DNA from: Thereva unica
Lineage: Eukaryota; Arthropoda; Insecta; Diptera; Therevidae
Length of the DNA stretch: 64,000 bases
Direction of reading: 5' to 3'
Assembly (NCBI GenBank): GCA_949987705.1
Contig: OX465281.1
Coordinates: 86,828,543 to 86,892,542 of the forward strand
Shown here: positions 22,403 through 34,144 of the stretch, piece by piece
How positions within the stretch are numbered: position 1 is the stretch's first letter
Layout: each line of letters opens with the position of its first letter
Made by a program: the position numbers and the translations under genes
The notes under the pieces: generated by a model
Databases searched by the model: none
Told to the model about the DNA's origin: nothing
The model's input: the letters and a program-made list of their open reading frames with translations, nothing else

Positions 22403-22945
22403 AATCCCACCAAAAAACATTAAAAATGTGAATTAGAAGTTCGTGGGCGCGGAAATTATTTATTGGGACAGTTTAAAACACACTTATAACAAAAAGAAGT
22501 GATATGGATTAGTCAAGATGAATCGTTAATAGCATGAAATAATTAAACACGTGCATTTACGAACGAATTCAAAGGAATTTTATAACAATTTTAGAGGATG
22601 AATCTTAGCTGTCCTTCGAAATGTTACAAATTTTATTAGAAATACTATAGACTGAGCCACACTGAATTCAGCAAAGATTCACGCCAAGTATACAACGAAC
22701 GCGTCAGCCAACTTTTTCGCGGTTGATAATACTTTATTGAGTTTTAAATAAAAATTTGCAGTTGTATAATTCCTTTGAATTCGTTCGTAAATGCACGTGT
22801 TTAATTATTTCATGCTATTAACGATTCATCTTGACTAATCCATATCACTTCTTTTTGTTATAAGTGTGTTTTAAACTGTCCCAATAAATAATTTCCGCGC
22901 CCACGAACTTCTAATTCACATTTTTAATGTTTTTTTGGTGGGATT
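22403..22945. repeat. Hairpin with 177-bp inverted arms
   Basis: The left arm 22403-22579 and right arm 22769-22945 are inverted copies that look nearly identical, separated by 189 bp. The arms start AATCCCACCAAAAAAC. The structure could be a foldback MITE or an inverted duplication made during reverse transcription. No clear target duplication is seen. Confidence 0.88.
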
Positions 22946-23083
22946 GTAAATTGCTTGAGACAAGAGTATCGTGTCTTCATAATGGAAATATCGACACGGG
23001 CCGTATATCGTGGATAAATAACGAAGCTTGTAAACGCAACGGAAATTGCTTTGCAAAAGTGTATAGTGAACCATGAATGTGAC

Positions 23084-24195
23084 ATGGACTTTTTAATAAA
23101 TTGCGAAGAAGAGCTTAACGTGTTGTTAGATCGTGTGAAAGCCGCTTATGAAAGTTTAGAAAAGGCAAACGCGAGTGTAAGAAATAGTATTAAAGATGAA
23201 GATTTCGACGAAGAAGCAGAATCTACAGCAGAGTACAATGATAAGGCAATTACCGCTATATCTTTGATAAATCAACGCTTAAAAACTATAAAACTCTATC
23301 AAGAAAAAATAAATCCGACTATTGCACCAATTATGTCATCTATAACTCCACGGACTCCTAAATCAAGCATGCTGCATCTATCAAAGCTTCAACTAAGAAA
23401 ATTTTCAGGAAATTTTAAAGAATGGATCCCGTTCTGGGAACAGTTTCGGTCACTTGTGCACGAAAATTGCGCTCTCGGACCAATTGACAAATTCATTTAC
23501 TTGGAAACGGCGCTAACGGGAAAAGCTGCAGAAATAATAGCCGGCTTCACTCCATCCGATGCAAGTTATAGCAGCGCAATAAATTTGCTAAAAGAGGAAT
23601 ATGGTAATACAGAAAAAATAATCGACCACATCATGCAGCAATTGTTGGCTATTCCATATATACAAAATAAATCCGATTCAAATTCCCTAAGACAGCTTTA
23701 CAACACGGTAAGATCTGCTACGAGATCACTGGAGCACCTGGGCGTGCCCACCTCTACATACTTTGTAATGTTGAAGGGCGTTTTACTACGAGTTCTTCCA
23801 AAGGAGCTCAGAATCGATTTTCACAAGTATTGTGGTGATTATTTACATGTTGACGGAAATATAGTAGACGACAATGAAGAAGATGGTGCTTCTGTTAAAA
23901 CCGTTTCCTCCTCCTCAGCACAAATAAATGATAAACAGGTAAATTTTCTCCTTAAATTCCTAAAAATAGAAGTAGAATCTTTGGAAAAAACGGGCGAAGC
24001 CAAATCAAATACTACAAGCAATGAAACTACGATAAGACGTAAACCACCGCGGACAGCTGTTGGATTACATGTTGGCATAAGTGAAAACTGTTGTTTTATA
24101 TGCAAGTCCTGCGATCACGAAACCAAAGAGTGCGACAGTGCGATGTCCGTTATGGAAAGAAATCTGTGTTACAAAAGGATAGTCGGTGTTTTAAG
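23084..24195 (+). pseudogene. gag: BEL gag, main part
   Basis: The first ATG of the frame gives MDFLINCEEELNVLLDRV. It is followed by the BEL/Pao Gag core (residues about 105-230: LSKLQLRKFSGNFKEWIPFW, DKFIYLETALTGKAAEIIAGF, LLKEEYGN) and a zinc knuckle CFICKSCDHETKEC (C-x2-C-x4-H-x4-C). Gag forms the intracellular virus-like particle and packages RNA. The frame is cut at 24,195 by a hAT-like element, runs for 16 bp at 24,958-24,973, is cut again by a foldback element, and resumes at 26,830. Confidence 0.85.
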
Positions 24196-24957
24196 CAGGG
24201 CCGTCTTTATGGCAGGGCACACCGGGCCCGAGCCCAGGGCCTCCTGCAAAAGGGGGGCCGCTTCGTAGAAAATCGATCCTAATTGGATCGAGTTTTTCTC
24301 TAACTGTTGGTTTTTACGGAAAAACTCGATTCTATTAGGCCCAAGATAAATTGGGAGTGAATGTTATATCTGATTTGTTCAAATGTGACCTACTGAATCT
24401 TTGGCCGTTTAGTTTATGAATTTTCGACCAAAAACAAGGAAGTTATAAAGATTTTAGTCGAGCGTCAATGTAAATTTTAAGATATTCCGAGCTATTCGCG
24501 CGGAAATCTGGATATATCAATTATAACACATTATCTCCCAAACGAAGCAATTTTCGAAAAAACATATAAAGACGTTTTTGGTGAAGTTTTTTACGCTCTA
24601 CAAGTTGTTCCTACACATTATATCGAAATTATCAACCACTTCCACGTTATTGGTAGAATATCAATTTCATCAGTTTTCCCGAGAATTTTTACCACTTTCC
24701 GCGTGCGGAACAATTTCTTTTCTTAAAGTACTCTTCAAAAATTGCTCGTGTGCCAAAAATCATTTCTATTGGTTTTAATGTCAGGTTTTAGTAAAATTTT
24801 TACTACAGCGTCTGTACTATTATTTTAAAGAAAAATCATAATCATCAATGTTAGAATAGTTTTAAAAAAATTTCAAGATTTTACGTTTCCTTAAGTGGGC
24901 CTCCACTCTAAGTAGGCCCAGGGCCTTCAAGCAATAAAAGACGGCCCTGGTTTTAAG
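24188..24957. mobile_element. hAT-like non-autonomous element in gag (8-bp TSD)
   Basis: The element 24196-24949 (754 bp) has ends CAGGGCCGTCTTTAT and the inverted AATAAAAGACGGCCCTG. Exact 8-bp duplications GTTTTAAG lie at 24188-24195 and 24950-24957. The CAGGGCCG start is typical of many hAT families. No coding capacity. Precise removal rejoins the gag zinc-knuckle region. Confidence 0.92.
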
Positions 24958-24973
24958 TGCTGTAAACGTGGGC

Positions 24974-26829
24974 ATATAGTCCATTCAAAACGCGCGTTAT
25001 GGTGTTCCAAAATAACACCGTTAAGAAAATCTAACCCTAAACGTTTTTGGGGTCGCTGATCACGAAAATCGAGGTCCCGCGGTCCTAAAATTAGGGCGTC
25101 ACCCCTAAAAATGCAAAAAACACCCCTTTCTAGGGGGTTTTCGCGATTATTTCAGTAATAATGAAAACTAATGCGATGAAATGCACTTTTTTTAATATTT
25201 ATTTGCGAAGGTAGTTGATTTATATTAAATTAAGGCGAACTTTATGGTAAGGGGTGCTCCTAAAGGGTTGAAAGTACCCCTAAATTGGCGAAAAATGGCA
25301 AAAACTGTAATTTTTTTTTTTTTTAAGTTTATGCTTCAAATTCGATTGTGGGCGTACTGTCAGGCAAAAATAAATTATTTTCAATCCTTAAGGGGTTAAA
25401 ACTACCCCTACAATATAGTTCATTGAAAACTAGGGGGGGTGTTCCAAAATAACACCGTTAAGAAAATCGAACCCTAAAGGTTTTTGGGGTCGCTGATCAC
25501 GAAAATCGAGGTCCCGCGGTCCTAAAATTAGGGCTTCACCCCTAAAAATGCAAAAAACACCCCTTTTTAGGGGGTTTTCGCGATTATTTCAATAATAATG
25601 AAAACTAATGCGATGAAATGCACTTTTTTTAATATTTATTTGCGAAGGTGGTTGATTTATATTAAATTAAGGCGAACTTAATGGTAAGGGGTACCCCTAA
25701 GGTTTAACTCCTTCAAGAGGGTTAACAATTTTCCAAATGTTTTAATAATATTTCATCAAATATAAAATTTTAATGCAAAACAATAAATTTTAATTTGTTC
25801 CAATTACAATTTTAGTGTGGGGGTAGTTTTACCCCCTTAAGAGTTGAAAAAATTAATTTGCTGATAATACCTTTTGAAGCAAATTTCAAACAAAAAGCAA
25901 AAACAAAAATTTTGCAACTTTTTTTTATAAAGTTGTTTTTATTATAGTAGGGGTAATTTTAACCCCTTAAGGGTTGAAAATAATTTATTTTTGCCTGACA
26001 GTACGCCCACAATCGAATTTGAAGCATAAACTTGAAAAAAAAAAATGTTTAAAATTTTTGCCATTTTTGGCCGATTTAGGGGTAGTTTCAACCCTTTAGG
26101 ACTACCCCTTACCATAAAGTTCGCCTTAATTTAGTATAAATCAACCACCTTCGCAAATAAATATTAAAAAAAGTGCATTTCATCGCATTAGTTTTCATTA
26201 TTATTGAAATAGTCGCGAAAACCCCCTAAAAAGGGGTGTTTTTTGCATTTTTAGGGGTGAAGCCCTAATTTTAGGACCGCGGGACCTCGATTTTCGTGAT
26301 CAGCGACCCCAAAAACCTTTAGGGTTCGATTTTCGTAAAGGTGTTATTTTGGAACACCCCCCCCCCCACCAGTTTTGAATGAACTATATTGTAGGGGTAG
26401 TTTTAACTCCTTAAGGGTTGAAAATAATTTATTTTTGCCTGACAGTACGCCCACAATCGAATTTGAATCATAAACTTGAAAAAAAAAATGTTTTACAATT
26501 TTTGCCATTTTTCGCCAATTTAGGGGTACTTTCAACCCTTTAGGAGTACCCCTTACCATAAAGTTCGCCTTAATTTAGTATAAATCAACCACCTTCGCAA
26601 ATAAATATTAAAAAAAGTGCATTTCATCGCATTAGTTTTTATTCCTACTGAAATAATCGCGAAACCCCCCTAAAAAGGGGTGTTTTTTGCATTTTTAGGG
26701 GTGACGCCCTAATTTTAGGACCGTGGGACCTCGATTTTCGTGATCAGCGACCCCAAAAACCTTTAGGGTTCGATTTTCTTAACGGTGTTATTTTGGAACA
26801 CCCCCCCCCGCGTTTTGAATGGACTAATA
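24974..26829. mobile_element. Self-nested foldback element in gag (3-bp TSD)
   Basis: The element 24977-26826 (1,850 bp) starts TAGTCCATTCAAAACGCG and ends with its inverse. It is flanked by ATA (24974-24976, 26827-26829). Inside lie two left arms (from 24,977 and about 25,415) and two inverted right arms (ending about 26,390 and 26,826). Each carries GTGTTCCAAAATAACACC, GGTCCCGCGGTCCTAAAATT and AAAAACACCCCTTT. The layout is that of one copy inserted inside another, or a head-to-head dimer. Runs of C or G lie just inside the ends. No gene. Confidence 0.88.
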
Positions 26830-28346
26830 GTGCTAAAAATTGTAAAGTTCGCATAAATTGCAGAAAATGTAACGGCCGCCACGCCAGTTGTGTTTGCGAT
26901 CCTACTTACAAGCCCAAAAACTTAGAAATGACCTCCGCGTCGACTTCGTCTGTAAGCAATTTAGAAAAACAAGAAAATTCTACGAGTCTCTGCTCGGGGT
27001 CCGTAGCACTCGAAGAGTTAGTGACGTTTATCTTCAAACCGCACGCGTTTTTGCTATGAATAAGAACAAAAGCAAAAAAGTGATTTGTCGTATTATTCTA
27101 GATGGTGGTAGCCAGCTCTCGTATGTTACCGAAAAATTTGCAAAAAATTTAAATTTACCGTCGATTGGTGTAAAATATTTAAGTGTCATTCCCTTCGGAA
27201 GTTCGGAACCAGTGCAGTCAAGGTTATGTAATGTTGTTCGTGTTTTTTTGAAGGGTCAACATACGAATGAAATATTCGCCCTAATTGCGATAGTTGTTCC
27301 TGAAATTTGCTTGGATGTTGTGCGAGTGCCAGCGCAAGATGATTTTCCTAATTTAAATTTAGCAGATTCGAAAATAAATAACCATTATGAAATTGCAGGT
27401 CTTTCAATTCTTATAGGAGCTGACAGGTATTGGAAATTTGTTACCGAAAATATCAAGCGTTTGGAAGGTTCGTTAACAGCAGTGGAATCAGTTTTCGGTT
27501 GGACAATACAAGGCTCCGCTCGCATTTCTGCTAAAGAAAGTAATGTTGGATATAGTCTTTACACATATACAATGGAAGAATTAGATCCTCAATCCCTATG
27601 GGACTTAGAACTAATCGGTATTAAAAGTGAACATGAAGTACAAACAATGACCACTCGACATTATGCCGAAAATTGCGTAAAAAAGGTGAACCATCGATAT
27701 GTGCTCTCTTTACCGTGGAAAAATAAAGAAACGGTTCTTCACAGTAATATGTATGGTGCATACAGAAGGCTTATTTCGTTAACTAGGAGACTAGCAACAT
27801 TACCGCAAAAATTATTAGTTTACGATAAAGCTATGAGGGACTTTATTAGTGCGGGTTGTGCAGAAGAAGTGAAGTGCGTCGATAAAAATCACAACAAAAA
27901 ATATTATTTGCCTCATAGACCAGTATATAGAGAAGAATCCACCACCACACGGCTCCGAATTGTATTTGACGCGTCTGCTCACGAAGGACTTAATCCATCT
28001 CTTAATGATTTATTGTCGCCGGGTCAAAATTTATTGCCAGACATTTTCAGAATTTTACTAAATTTTAGGCGAGGTGCCATCGGTTTGGTTGCTGACATCG
28101 AAAAAGCATTCCTGCAACTTGTGCTGAGTGAAAGTGAACGTGATACACATAGATTTTTTTGGTATGCGAGTCCCATTACTAATATTGAGAATTTGCCGAA
28201 AATTATAACCTATCGCATGAACAGAGTGACGTTCGGAGTGACATGCAGTCCTTTTATGTTAAATATAACTTTACAAAAGCATTTTAGGTCCGAATCGGCC
28301 AGGTACCCTGACACCGCTGCAGTTCTAAGCCAGTGTTTTTATGTAT
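26830..28346 (+). pseudogene. pol: BEL gag end, aspartic protease and reverse transcriptase
   Basis: Starts with the second Cys/His cluster of Gag (NCRKCNGRHASCVC). A frameshift near 27,010-27,030 leads to VYLQTARVFAM and the retropepsin motif ICRIILDGGSQLSYV. The usual D-S-G is D-G-G here. RT follows: residues around TTTRLRIVFDASAHEGLNPS, GLVADIEKAFLQL (motif A) and TFGVTCSPFMLN (motif B). Just before the YVDD box the frame breaks: the stop at about 28,349 precedes TATGTTGATGACCTCGT, which encodes YVDDLV in another frame. Protease and RT are cleaved from the Pol polyprotein in particles. Neither could be made intact here. Confidence 0.85.
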
Positions 28347-28895
28347 GTTGATGACCTCGTCTGCTCAACCGATGATGTTCAGGCAGCTATTAAATTACAT
28401 GAAGAAGCTAACAAGATTCTACAAAATGCTTCCATGACTTTGCGTACATAAGTGGAATTCAAACGATAAACTTGTTCACCGTCAGTTTTCCAGTCCTCCT
28501 ATAGTGCAGAAGGTACTCGGACTCATATGGTGTACGCAGGCAGATGAACTTAAGGTTGATATTGGACCAGTTAAGGCAGTTTTGAACGAGGCACCCACTA
28601 AACGGACGGTCCTACAGGTAACAGCTCGATTTTATGATCCCTTAGGTTACCTAGGACCCTTTCTGATGCGGCTAAAAATACTGTTCCAAGAGCTGTGGAG
28701 TACCAAACAAACGTGGGATGAAACACTATCTAAGGAGCACTTAGCAGTATGGGCGTCATGCAAGCGAGATGTAGATTATTTAGAAAATTGGACAATTCCT
28801 AGATGTGTGACAAACGTTGGAACCAGGTTGGTACGATTCGAATTACACTTATTTGCAGATGCTAGCCCAAAGGGATATGGTACAGTAGCATACAT
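28340..28895 (+). pseudogene. pol: BEL reverse transcriptase continuation
   Basis: YVDDLVCSTDDVQAAIKLHE is followed by stops near 28,450. Then an open stretch from 28,504 (KVLGLIWCTQADEL, ARFYDPLGYLGPF, LFADASPKGYGTVAYIS) corresponds to the RT connection and the start of RNase H. Homology ends at about 28,895, where foreign DNA begins. Confidence 0.8.
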
Positions 28896-30276
28896 CAGCA
28901 CTGGCGTGCACACGGGTATGGCAGGTATGGCAGCTGACATACCAAACAAATCATCGGCGCCCCAACGCCTCCAAAAAACGCGAATAGCCAATACCATATA
29001 GATGATGAGAATATTTGGTTTTTTTGCCTCAGACGACTGGTTTTCGCAGAATCATGTACACCATCCAACAATGCGTGAAAATCATAGGGATGTGCGAAGC
29101 AACATATATCGAAATATAGCAACATATATCATAACAAAAAAATTTTTAAACGTTTTTTAATATGTACAGAAGATAATAAAAAAAATTATTAGTGTAACAT
29201 TATTAGTTAGTTAGCAGTAAATTAATGAAAATGACCCACAAACAATGCCCGTTACTGTGCTCTACCCCCTTAATCCCTCATGGGACGTAGGGCGGAAACA
29301 GTTGCCCTCCAGCGGACTCTGTTTTGCGCGACAGCTCTTAGCTCCGACAAGGATCTCCCAGTTGTTGCAGCTTCTGCTAGTACGGTTCTCCTCCACGTTG
29401 TTCTAGGTCTTCCGATTCGACCGGATCCTTGCGGATTCCAGTCGAGGGCCTGTTTGGCTAGATTTTCGTTTTCGCGTCGCAAGGTGTGGCCAGCCCAATT
29501 TCATTTCCTTCGCCTGATTTGGTCGTCTATCCTTTCCTGGCCGGCACGGCGCCATAGTTCTTCGTTTGAAATTCTATCTTGCCAGCGGATTATTAGGATA
29601 CGACACAGGCATCTGTTGATGAAGACTTGTAGGCGCCCTGTGATGAGTTGGGTGACTTTCCATGTTTCGCAACCGTACAAAAGTACTGCCTTCACGTTGG
29701 AGTTGACCAGCCGCAATTTGGTGTTAGTTGAGATCTCCGTTGATCTCCATATGCGGAACAGGCATGCATGTGCGCCTCGTGCTTTATTTATTCTGGAACT
29801 GACATCTTCTTCTGCACCGCCATTTTCGGTAATAAAACTACCGAGGTAGCAGAATTTATCGACCAGTTCCACGTCACGGTTATTCAGCGCAGTCCGTAAT
29901 TGTCTATCAAAAGGTGTACATTTTTTCCCTGACTATAGGCAAATAATGCAAACTCCATTTTCTCTGTTTCCAATGCGCTACAATAAATAATAAATAGTCA
30001 GGACTCATTACTCTGGAAGTTGATAAGCTACAGCCCTGATGTTTTAAGTTTTAGATAGGTAGGAGTATTCTGCGTGCACTGATGTCTTACTCATGAAAAT
30101 ATCTTATAGGGCTACCAAAATACAAGCTGAAAGCTAAAACTCTAAAAAAAATTAAAAACGCCCTAGCTGCTAAACCGTTACGATTCCCTCCTCCCTCCCA
30201 TACAATTTTTTGTTCGTCTATCGAAAACCTATCCACAGCCGGCCGCTTTGTTTACTAAGTAAATACACCCCTGAAT
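28896..30276. mobile_element. Insertion within BEL RNase H, carrying RTE-LINE fragment
   Basis: BEL homology stops near 28,895 and resumes near 30,277. The intervening DNA contains the RTE-like LINE fragment (29,265-29,897). It also contains a segment (30,040-30,225) similar to 12,065-12,245 inside the 11-13.7 kb foldback: shared TTTTAGATAGGT.GGAGTATT.TGCGT and GCTAAACCGTTACG-type words. No clean TIR or target duplication was found, so breakpoints are approximate. Confidence 0.6.
29265..29897 (-). pseudogene. RTE-like LINE, 3'-terminal fragment
   Basis: A 5'-truncated copy of the LINE at 36,944-40,220. It preserves the RT C-terminus: MELVDKFCYLGSFITENGG, KLRLVNSNVKAVLLYGCETW, LQVFINRCLCRILIIRW, and WNPQGSGRIGRPRTTWRR. 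Around the GCETWK box it carries four bases (in GTGACTTTCC) that the long copy lacks, which keeps this copy's frame open across that point. The copies are otherwise highly similar, implying recent activity of the family. Confidence 0.85.
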
Positions 30277-30898
30277 AAGAATTCTAAAAACTTAACCTTA
30301 CCACGCCTCGAATTGACTGCAGCATTAATAGCAGCCAGATTAGCTGCTTGTTTGAAAGCTCAAGCATCGTTTATATTCTCTTCGATTTTTCTTTGGTCTG
30401 ACTCAAAAATTACACTTGGCTGGATAAATGGACCCGAGCAGAAATGGAAACAATACGTGGCACATCGAGTAAAGGAAATCAAAGAATTATCTTCTTCATG
30501 GAACTGGAAGTATTGTCCTGGGATGGAAAACCCCGCAGATCTGCTTACTAGAGGTATACCTGCACGTAAATTAATAGAATCTACTTTATGGCTGGCAGGA
30601 CCGGAATGGCTAAGTAAGTGTATAGATCATTGGCCTGAAGAGGAAATTTCCATCGACGAAGCCACTGAAGTACTTGCTTTGTCTGTTGCTGTACGTACTG
30701 CTCTGCCTTGTGCCTGTGATACTTTCTTGCCCGAAAGATATAGTAACTTACAAAAGCTTTTCAGGATTACCACGTATGTTTTGCGTTTTGTGCAGCTGAG
30801 AGAAAGGCTGCCTTCCACAAATTTACCTTCGACTGAGGAAATGCAACAAGCGGAAATTTTCTGGGAAAAAAGAAGGTGCGATATTTTGAAGGTGAAAT
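30277..30898 (+). pseudogene. pol: BEL RNase H and linker
   Basis: Resumes with LTLPRLELTAALIAARLAA, FLWSDSKITLGWIN and KYCPGMENPADLLTRG, the RNase H and connection motifs of BEL/Pao Pol. The stop at 30,898 overlaps the next open frame, so a 1-nt shift lies near 30,880. Confidence 0.82.
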
Positions 30899-32178
30899 AA
30901 GGGCACTTAGAGAAAGAAGAAATTTGGAGCGAAGTTCGAAGATTTTGACACTCAACCCTAAGCTGGACGATAAAGGGCTTCTAAGAGTTGGCAGCCGTTT
31001 AGAGAACTTCGAAGAAGAAGATTACCGTTTTCCTTTACTGCTTCCAAGAAATTCACATATTAGTTATCTTTTGTTATTAGACATTCATCAAAAAACGCTC
31101 CACAGTGGGATTAATACCATGTTGACTGAACTGCGACGGAGATACTGGATACAAGGTCCAAGACAGTTATCCAAGAAGATTATAAATAAATGTAGGGCAT
31201 GTCGACAGCTGTTTTCTAAAGCGGCAACTCAACCATTTGCCCCCTTACCTCTTGAAAGAATGAAAACTACAAGACCATTTCATACAACCGGACTTGACTT
31301 TGCTGGACCTTTGTTTGTGCTGAATGATAACGGCGAAAGCAGAAAGATGTACATCTTGTTACTGACCTGCGCAACTGTGAGAGCTGTCCACCTGGAATTG
31401 GTCAAGGATTTGAGTACGGAGACTTTTCTGATGGCTTTTCGGAAATTCGTGGCACGCAGAGGTAAACCTTACATTATTTATTCTGATAATGCTCGTACTT
31501 TTAAAAGAGCAGCGAAAGAACTGCAGAATTTTTCTAGAAACGAGAAGATAAACAACTTACTTTCAACTAATCAAATTAGATGGAAGTTTATAGTAGAACG
31601 TGCCCCATGGTGGGGGGGTTTCTGGGAAAGATTAGTCAGAAGCATAAAAAATATTCTTAAAACCAATATATTGAAGAACACTTTAACTGTTGACGAAATG
31701 ATAACATTATTAACAGAAGCTGAGAGCTGGATTAACGCACGGTCGCTCACATATAATTCTGATGATCCATCATCCTTGTCGCCATTAACCCCGGCTCATT
31801 TTCTTATTGGGTCTTCCCTTTCCAACGAAGAAGAAAGGCAACCCTTAACCTCTATTACTAACGACGAAATACGTTTAATGTGGAAAGATAGGATGAGTCG
31901 CGCAAACCATTTATGGAAACGGTGGAAGCAAGAATATCTTTTGCATCTTAGGACTCTGCATCACACTAAACCTACATACTTCATCTTCTAGCTTAAAACT
32001 AAATGATGTTGTATTGATAGCAGATCATTCTCTACCTCGCATCGATTGGAAACTCGCTCGAGTAGAAGAAATATTTGTAGGAAGAGATGGTAAGGTAGGA
32101 GCTTGCATAATAAAATTAGGTGATGGTACCACGCTAAGGAGACCCGTACAGCACCTGTACCCATTGGAACTAGATTAA
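30876..32178 (+). pseudogene. pol: BEL integrase
   Basis: H2C2 zinc-binding region (HQKTLHSG, NKCRACRQ). The DDE core has Asp in TGLDFAGPLF, Asp in YIIYSDNARTF and Glu in APWWGGFWERLVRSIK. The C-terminal BEL domain is MSRANHLWKRWKQEYLLHLR. The frame shifts near 31,970-31,990, after which LKLNDVVLIADHSLPRIDWK and RPVQHLYPLELD complete the domain and end with TAA at 32,176-32,178. Integrase joins the DNA copy to the host genome with a 5-bp stagger, agreeing with the TAAGA duplication. Confidence 0.87.
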
Positions 32179-32303
32179 ATTTAAGTAAGGAATGAATTAT
32201 CTGATATTCGAATTGAATTAAAAAAAAAATTTGAATTGTAAATAGTATAAAATTAAAAAAAAAAAAAATAATAATAATAGAATTTATTAAACTTAAGATT
32301 AGG

Positions 32304-32315
32304 CCGCGGGGAGAA
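32304..32315 (+). promoter_or_regulatory. Polypurine tract
   Basis: The GCGGGGAGAA purine run ends exactly at the TGTAG start of the right LTR. It would prime plus-strand DNA synthesis. Confidence 0.75.
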
Positions 32316-32556
32316 TGTAGAAAAAATATAAGAATTTAATAACCGTAAATTAATATTGTAGTTGAGTAGACACACTTATTTCGATATAGCTCAAAATTTA
32401 CATACAAACAATGAATGTTACAGTTGTACAAGGAACAAAGGAAAAGAATTTAGAGAAATAAAGTCAGTCTACGACTGAACTCAAATCGAACGGACGTGTT
32501 TTATTGTTTTCTTGTACTCAAGTGAAAATTAAATTACGGGTTGTCATTTTATCACA
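32316..32556 (+). repeat. BEL/Pao right LTR
   Basis: 241 bp. By eye identical to 18398-18638. Followed by the TAAGA target duplication. Confidence 0.92.
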
Positions 32557-32561
32557 TAAGA

Positions 32562-34047
32562 TGCACGTGCCGCAACTATTTCGGACTGATCAAAGTGCGA
32601 TGGCCACTGGTAGGTATCCTATTACAGAGGATAGGCTAATATAATCGGGCTAGTCCCTTCCAAGTAATGCTGGCGTGAGGCTAATAACCTCATCCGGAAA
32701 AAATAATTATTATGGAACGAGCAACATTTGTGTCGTTCAATGTAGGAGTCGTGTGGCTCCGTATTCAGGAGTATTGTAGGTTGATTTGGAGTCAGATTTT
32801 GCCATATCTGTTGCTGCGGGGGTGGAGCGGCTCAAGATGTGCACTATAAGTGCAATTATAGTGCACCTCTAGAGTTGCTTTGGTTTTGTAGCGAGGGTTG
32901 CGACGGAATATGACTCCAAAGCGGGTCAACCTCGACTGCTTTGAAGTTAGGGGTTGCATCCCTTTTACAGTGAACGAAACATTTGTTGCAAGAGGCCAGG
33001 ATCGGATCGCGGTTGTAGAGCCTTTAAAGAAGACTATCAGATAAGGTTATTGAATGCATGCACGGAGCACGTGGTATGTTACTTCTCTGTTTGATTTACG
33101 AATTTCATAGAAATATTAAAGTTCCATATTAAGCTTTCGACCTCAAAAATAATCGCAGTCGAAAACCTTCCACCATCATATCGCCCCCTTTTGAAACATT
33201 CGAAAATCTGCCATTGGCATGGTATGGTATAACGCACACAAATCAATAATTTAACCCCTTGATATAACAACATGTGGTTGGAGGTGCGAAGAAAATGCCA
33301 TTATACCTATAATGTTCGAGGGACCTAGTAGTCTTGAGTTACTACAGAAATGTTTTTACAATTGTAATTCAAAATCTACTTTATACTGTCAGGCTGAAAC
33401 GTCCCCTTGCTTCGCTCATAAAGTTAAATGCTGCTTGATATTTTTTGCTGATCCCATAACACAAGACGAGAATGAAAATAGATTTCGATTAATAGGTAAA
33501 TAAATACTTAACATTACGAATAAAATCTATTCATATATCCTTACAGTATACGCAATGTATTTTATTTTAACAATAAAAATTTGAGAGTAGTTTAACACTC
33601 GTCTACTTCGCAAAGGCCGCACTGTCGAGCGTCAACTAATACTACTGTAAAGTTTCAAGCGAAGGATATTTTCATCGGAAAATTTTCCAGAAAACAGCTC
33701 CAAGAATAAGACTAAAGTCGAATTTAAAAAACTTATAACACACCTTTTAAATTAGAAAACAAAACCGTACGAATCCGTTGAACAATTTTTAAACATTCAC
33801 CATTTTATTTGTGAGTGGTGTAAAGAGTTCGGATAGATTGTTATATTTAGAGCTTAAGTTAAAATACATTGGGTTAAAATTTGAAATCGATATCTGCAAA
33901 ATTAACGGAAATATGGCGGGATAAAGTGAAAATTCCGTTCAACAGCACATGCGGGAAAAATGCATGTTAATGGTTTTTCATATGTTGCCATATGTTCTAG
34001 CACAGAAGGCGCACTTTTCAGCTAAGCATGAAAATTTATATATACAT

Positions 34048-34054
<7 letters not shown>
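32562..34054. other. Non-coding DNA right of the BEL element
   Basis: A moderately GC-rich block (32,562-33,080) and an AT-rich block (33,080-34,054). Short open frames only; none is recognised. AATAACCTCATCCGGAAAAAA near 32,682 looks like the A-rich end of a retroposon, but I cannot name the family. Confidence 0.35.

Positions 34055-34143
<89 letters not shown>
34055..34143. repeat. (TA)n microsatellite
   Basis: TATATA/TACATA run directly abutting the hairpin element that follows. Confidence 0.9.

Positions 34144-34144
<1 letters not shown>

Larger units (their letters stand above)
18393..32561 (+). mobile_element. BEL/Pao LTR retrotransposon with nested insertions (14.2 kb)
   Basis: Two 241-bp LTRs (18398-18638 and 32316-32556) start TGTAGAAAAAATATAAG and end TTTTATCACA. 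They look identical base for base. A 5-bp target duplication TAAGA lies at 18393-18397 and 32557-32561. A tRNA primer-binding site follows the left LTR and a purine tract precedes the right one. Gene order is gag, aspartic protease, reverse transcriptase, RNase H, integrase, all plus strand, as in BEL/Pao. Coding DNA is interrupted by a hAT-like element, a foldback element and an insertion carrying an RTE fragment. The long leader holds a satellite array, a mariner derivative and a hairpin. Frameshifts make it non-autonomous. Confidence 0.92.

Noticed and set aside
29280..29849. Plus-strand 189-codon ORF
   Set aside because: It is antisense to the RTE-like RT C-terminus, whose minus-strand reading has clear motifs.
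32562..33080. GC-richer block considered as host gene or rRNA piece
   Set aside because: No open frame, no recognisable RNA sequence, and it lies between transposons.
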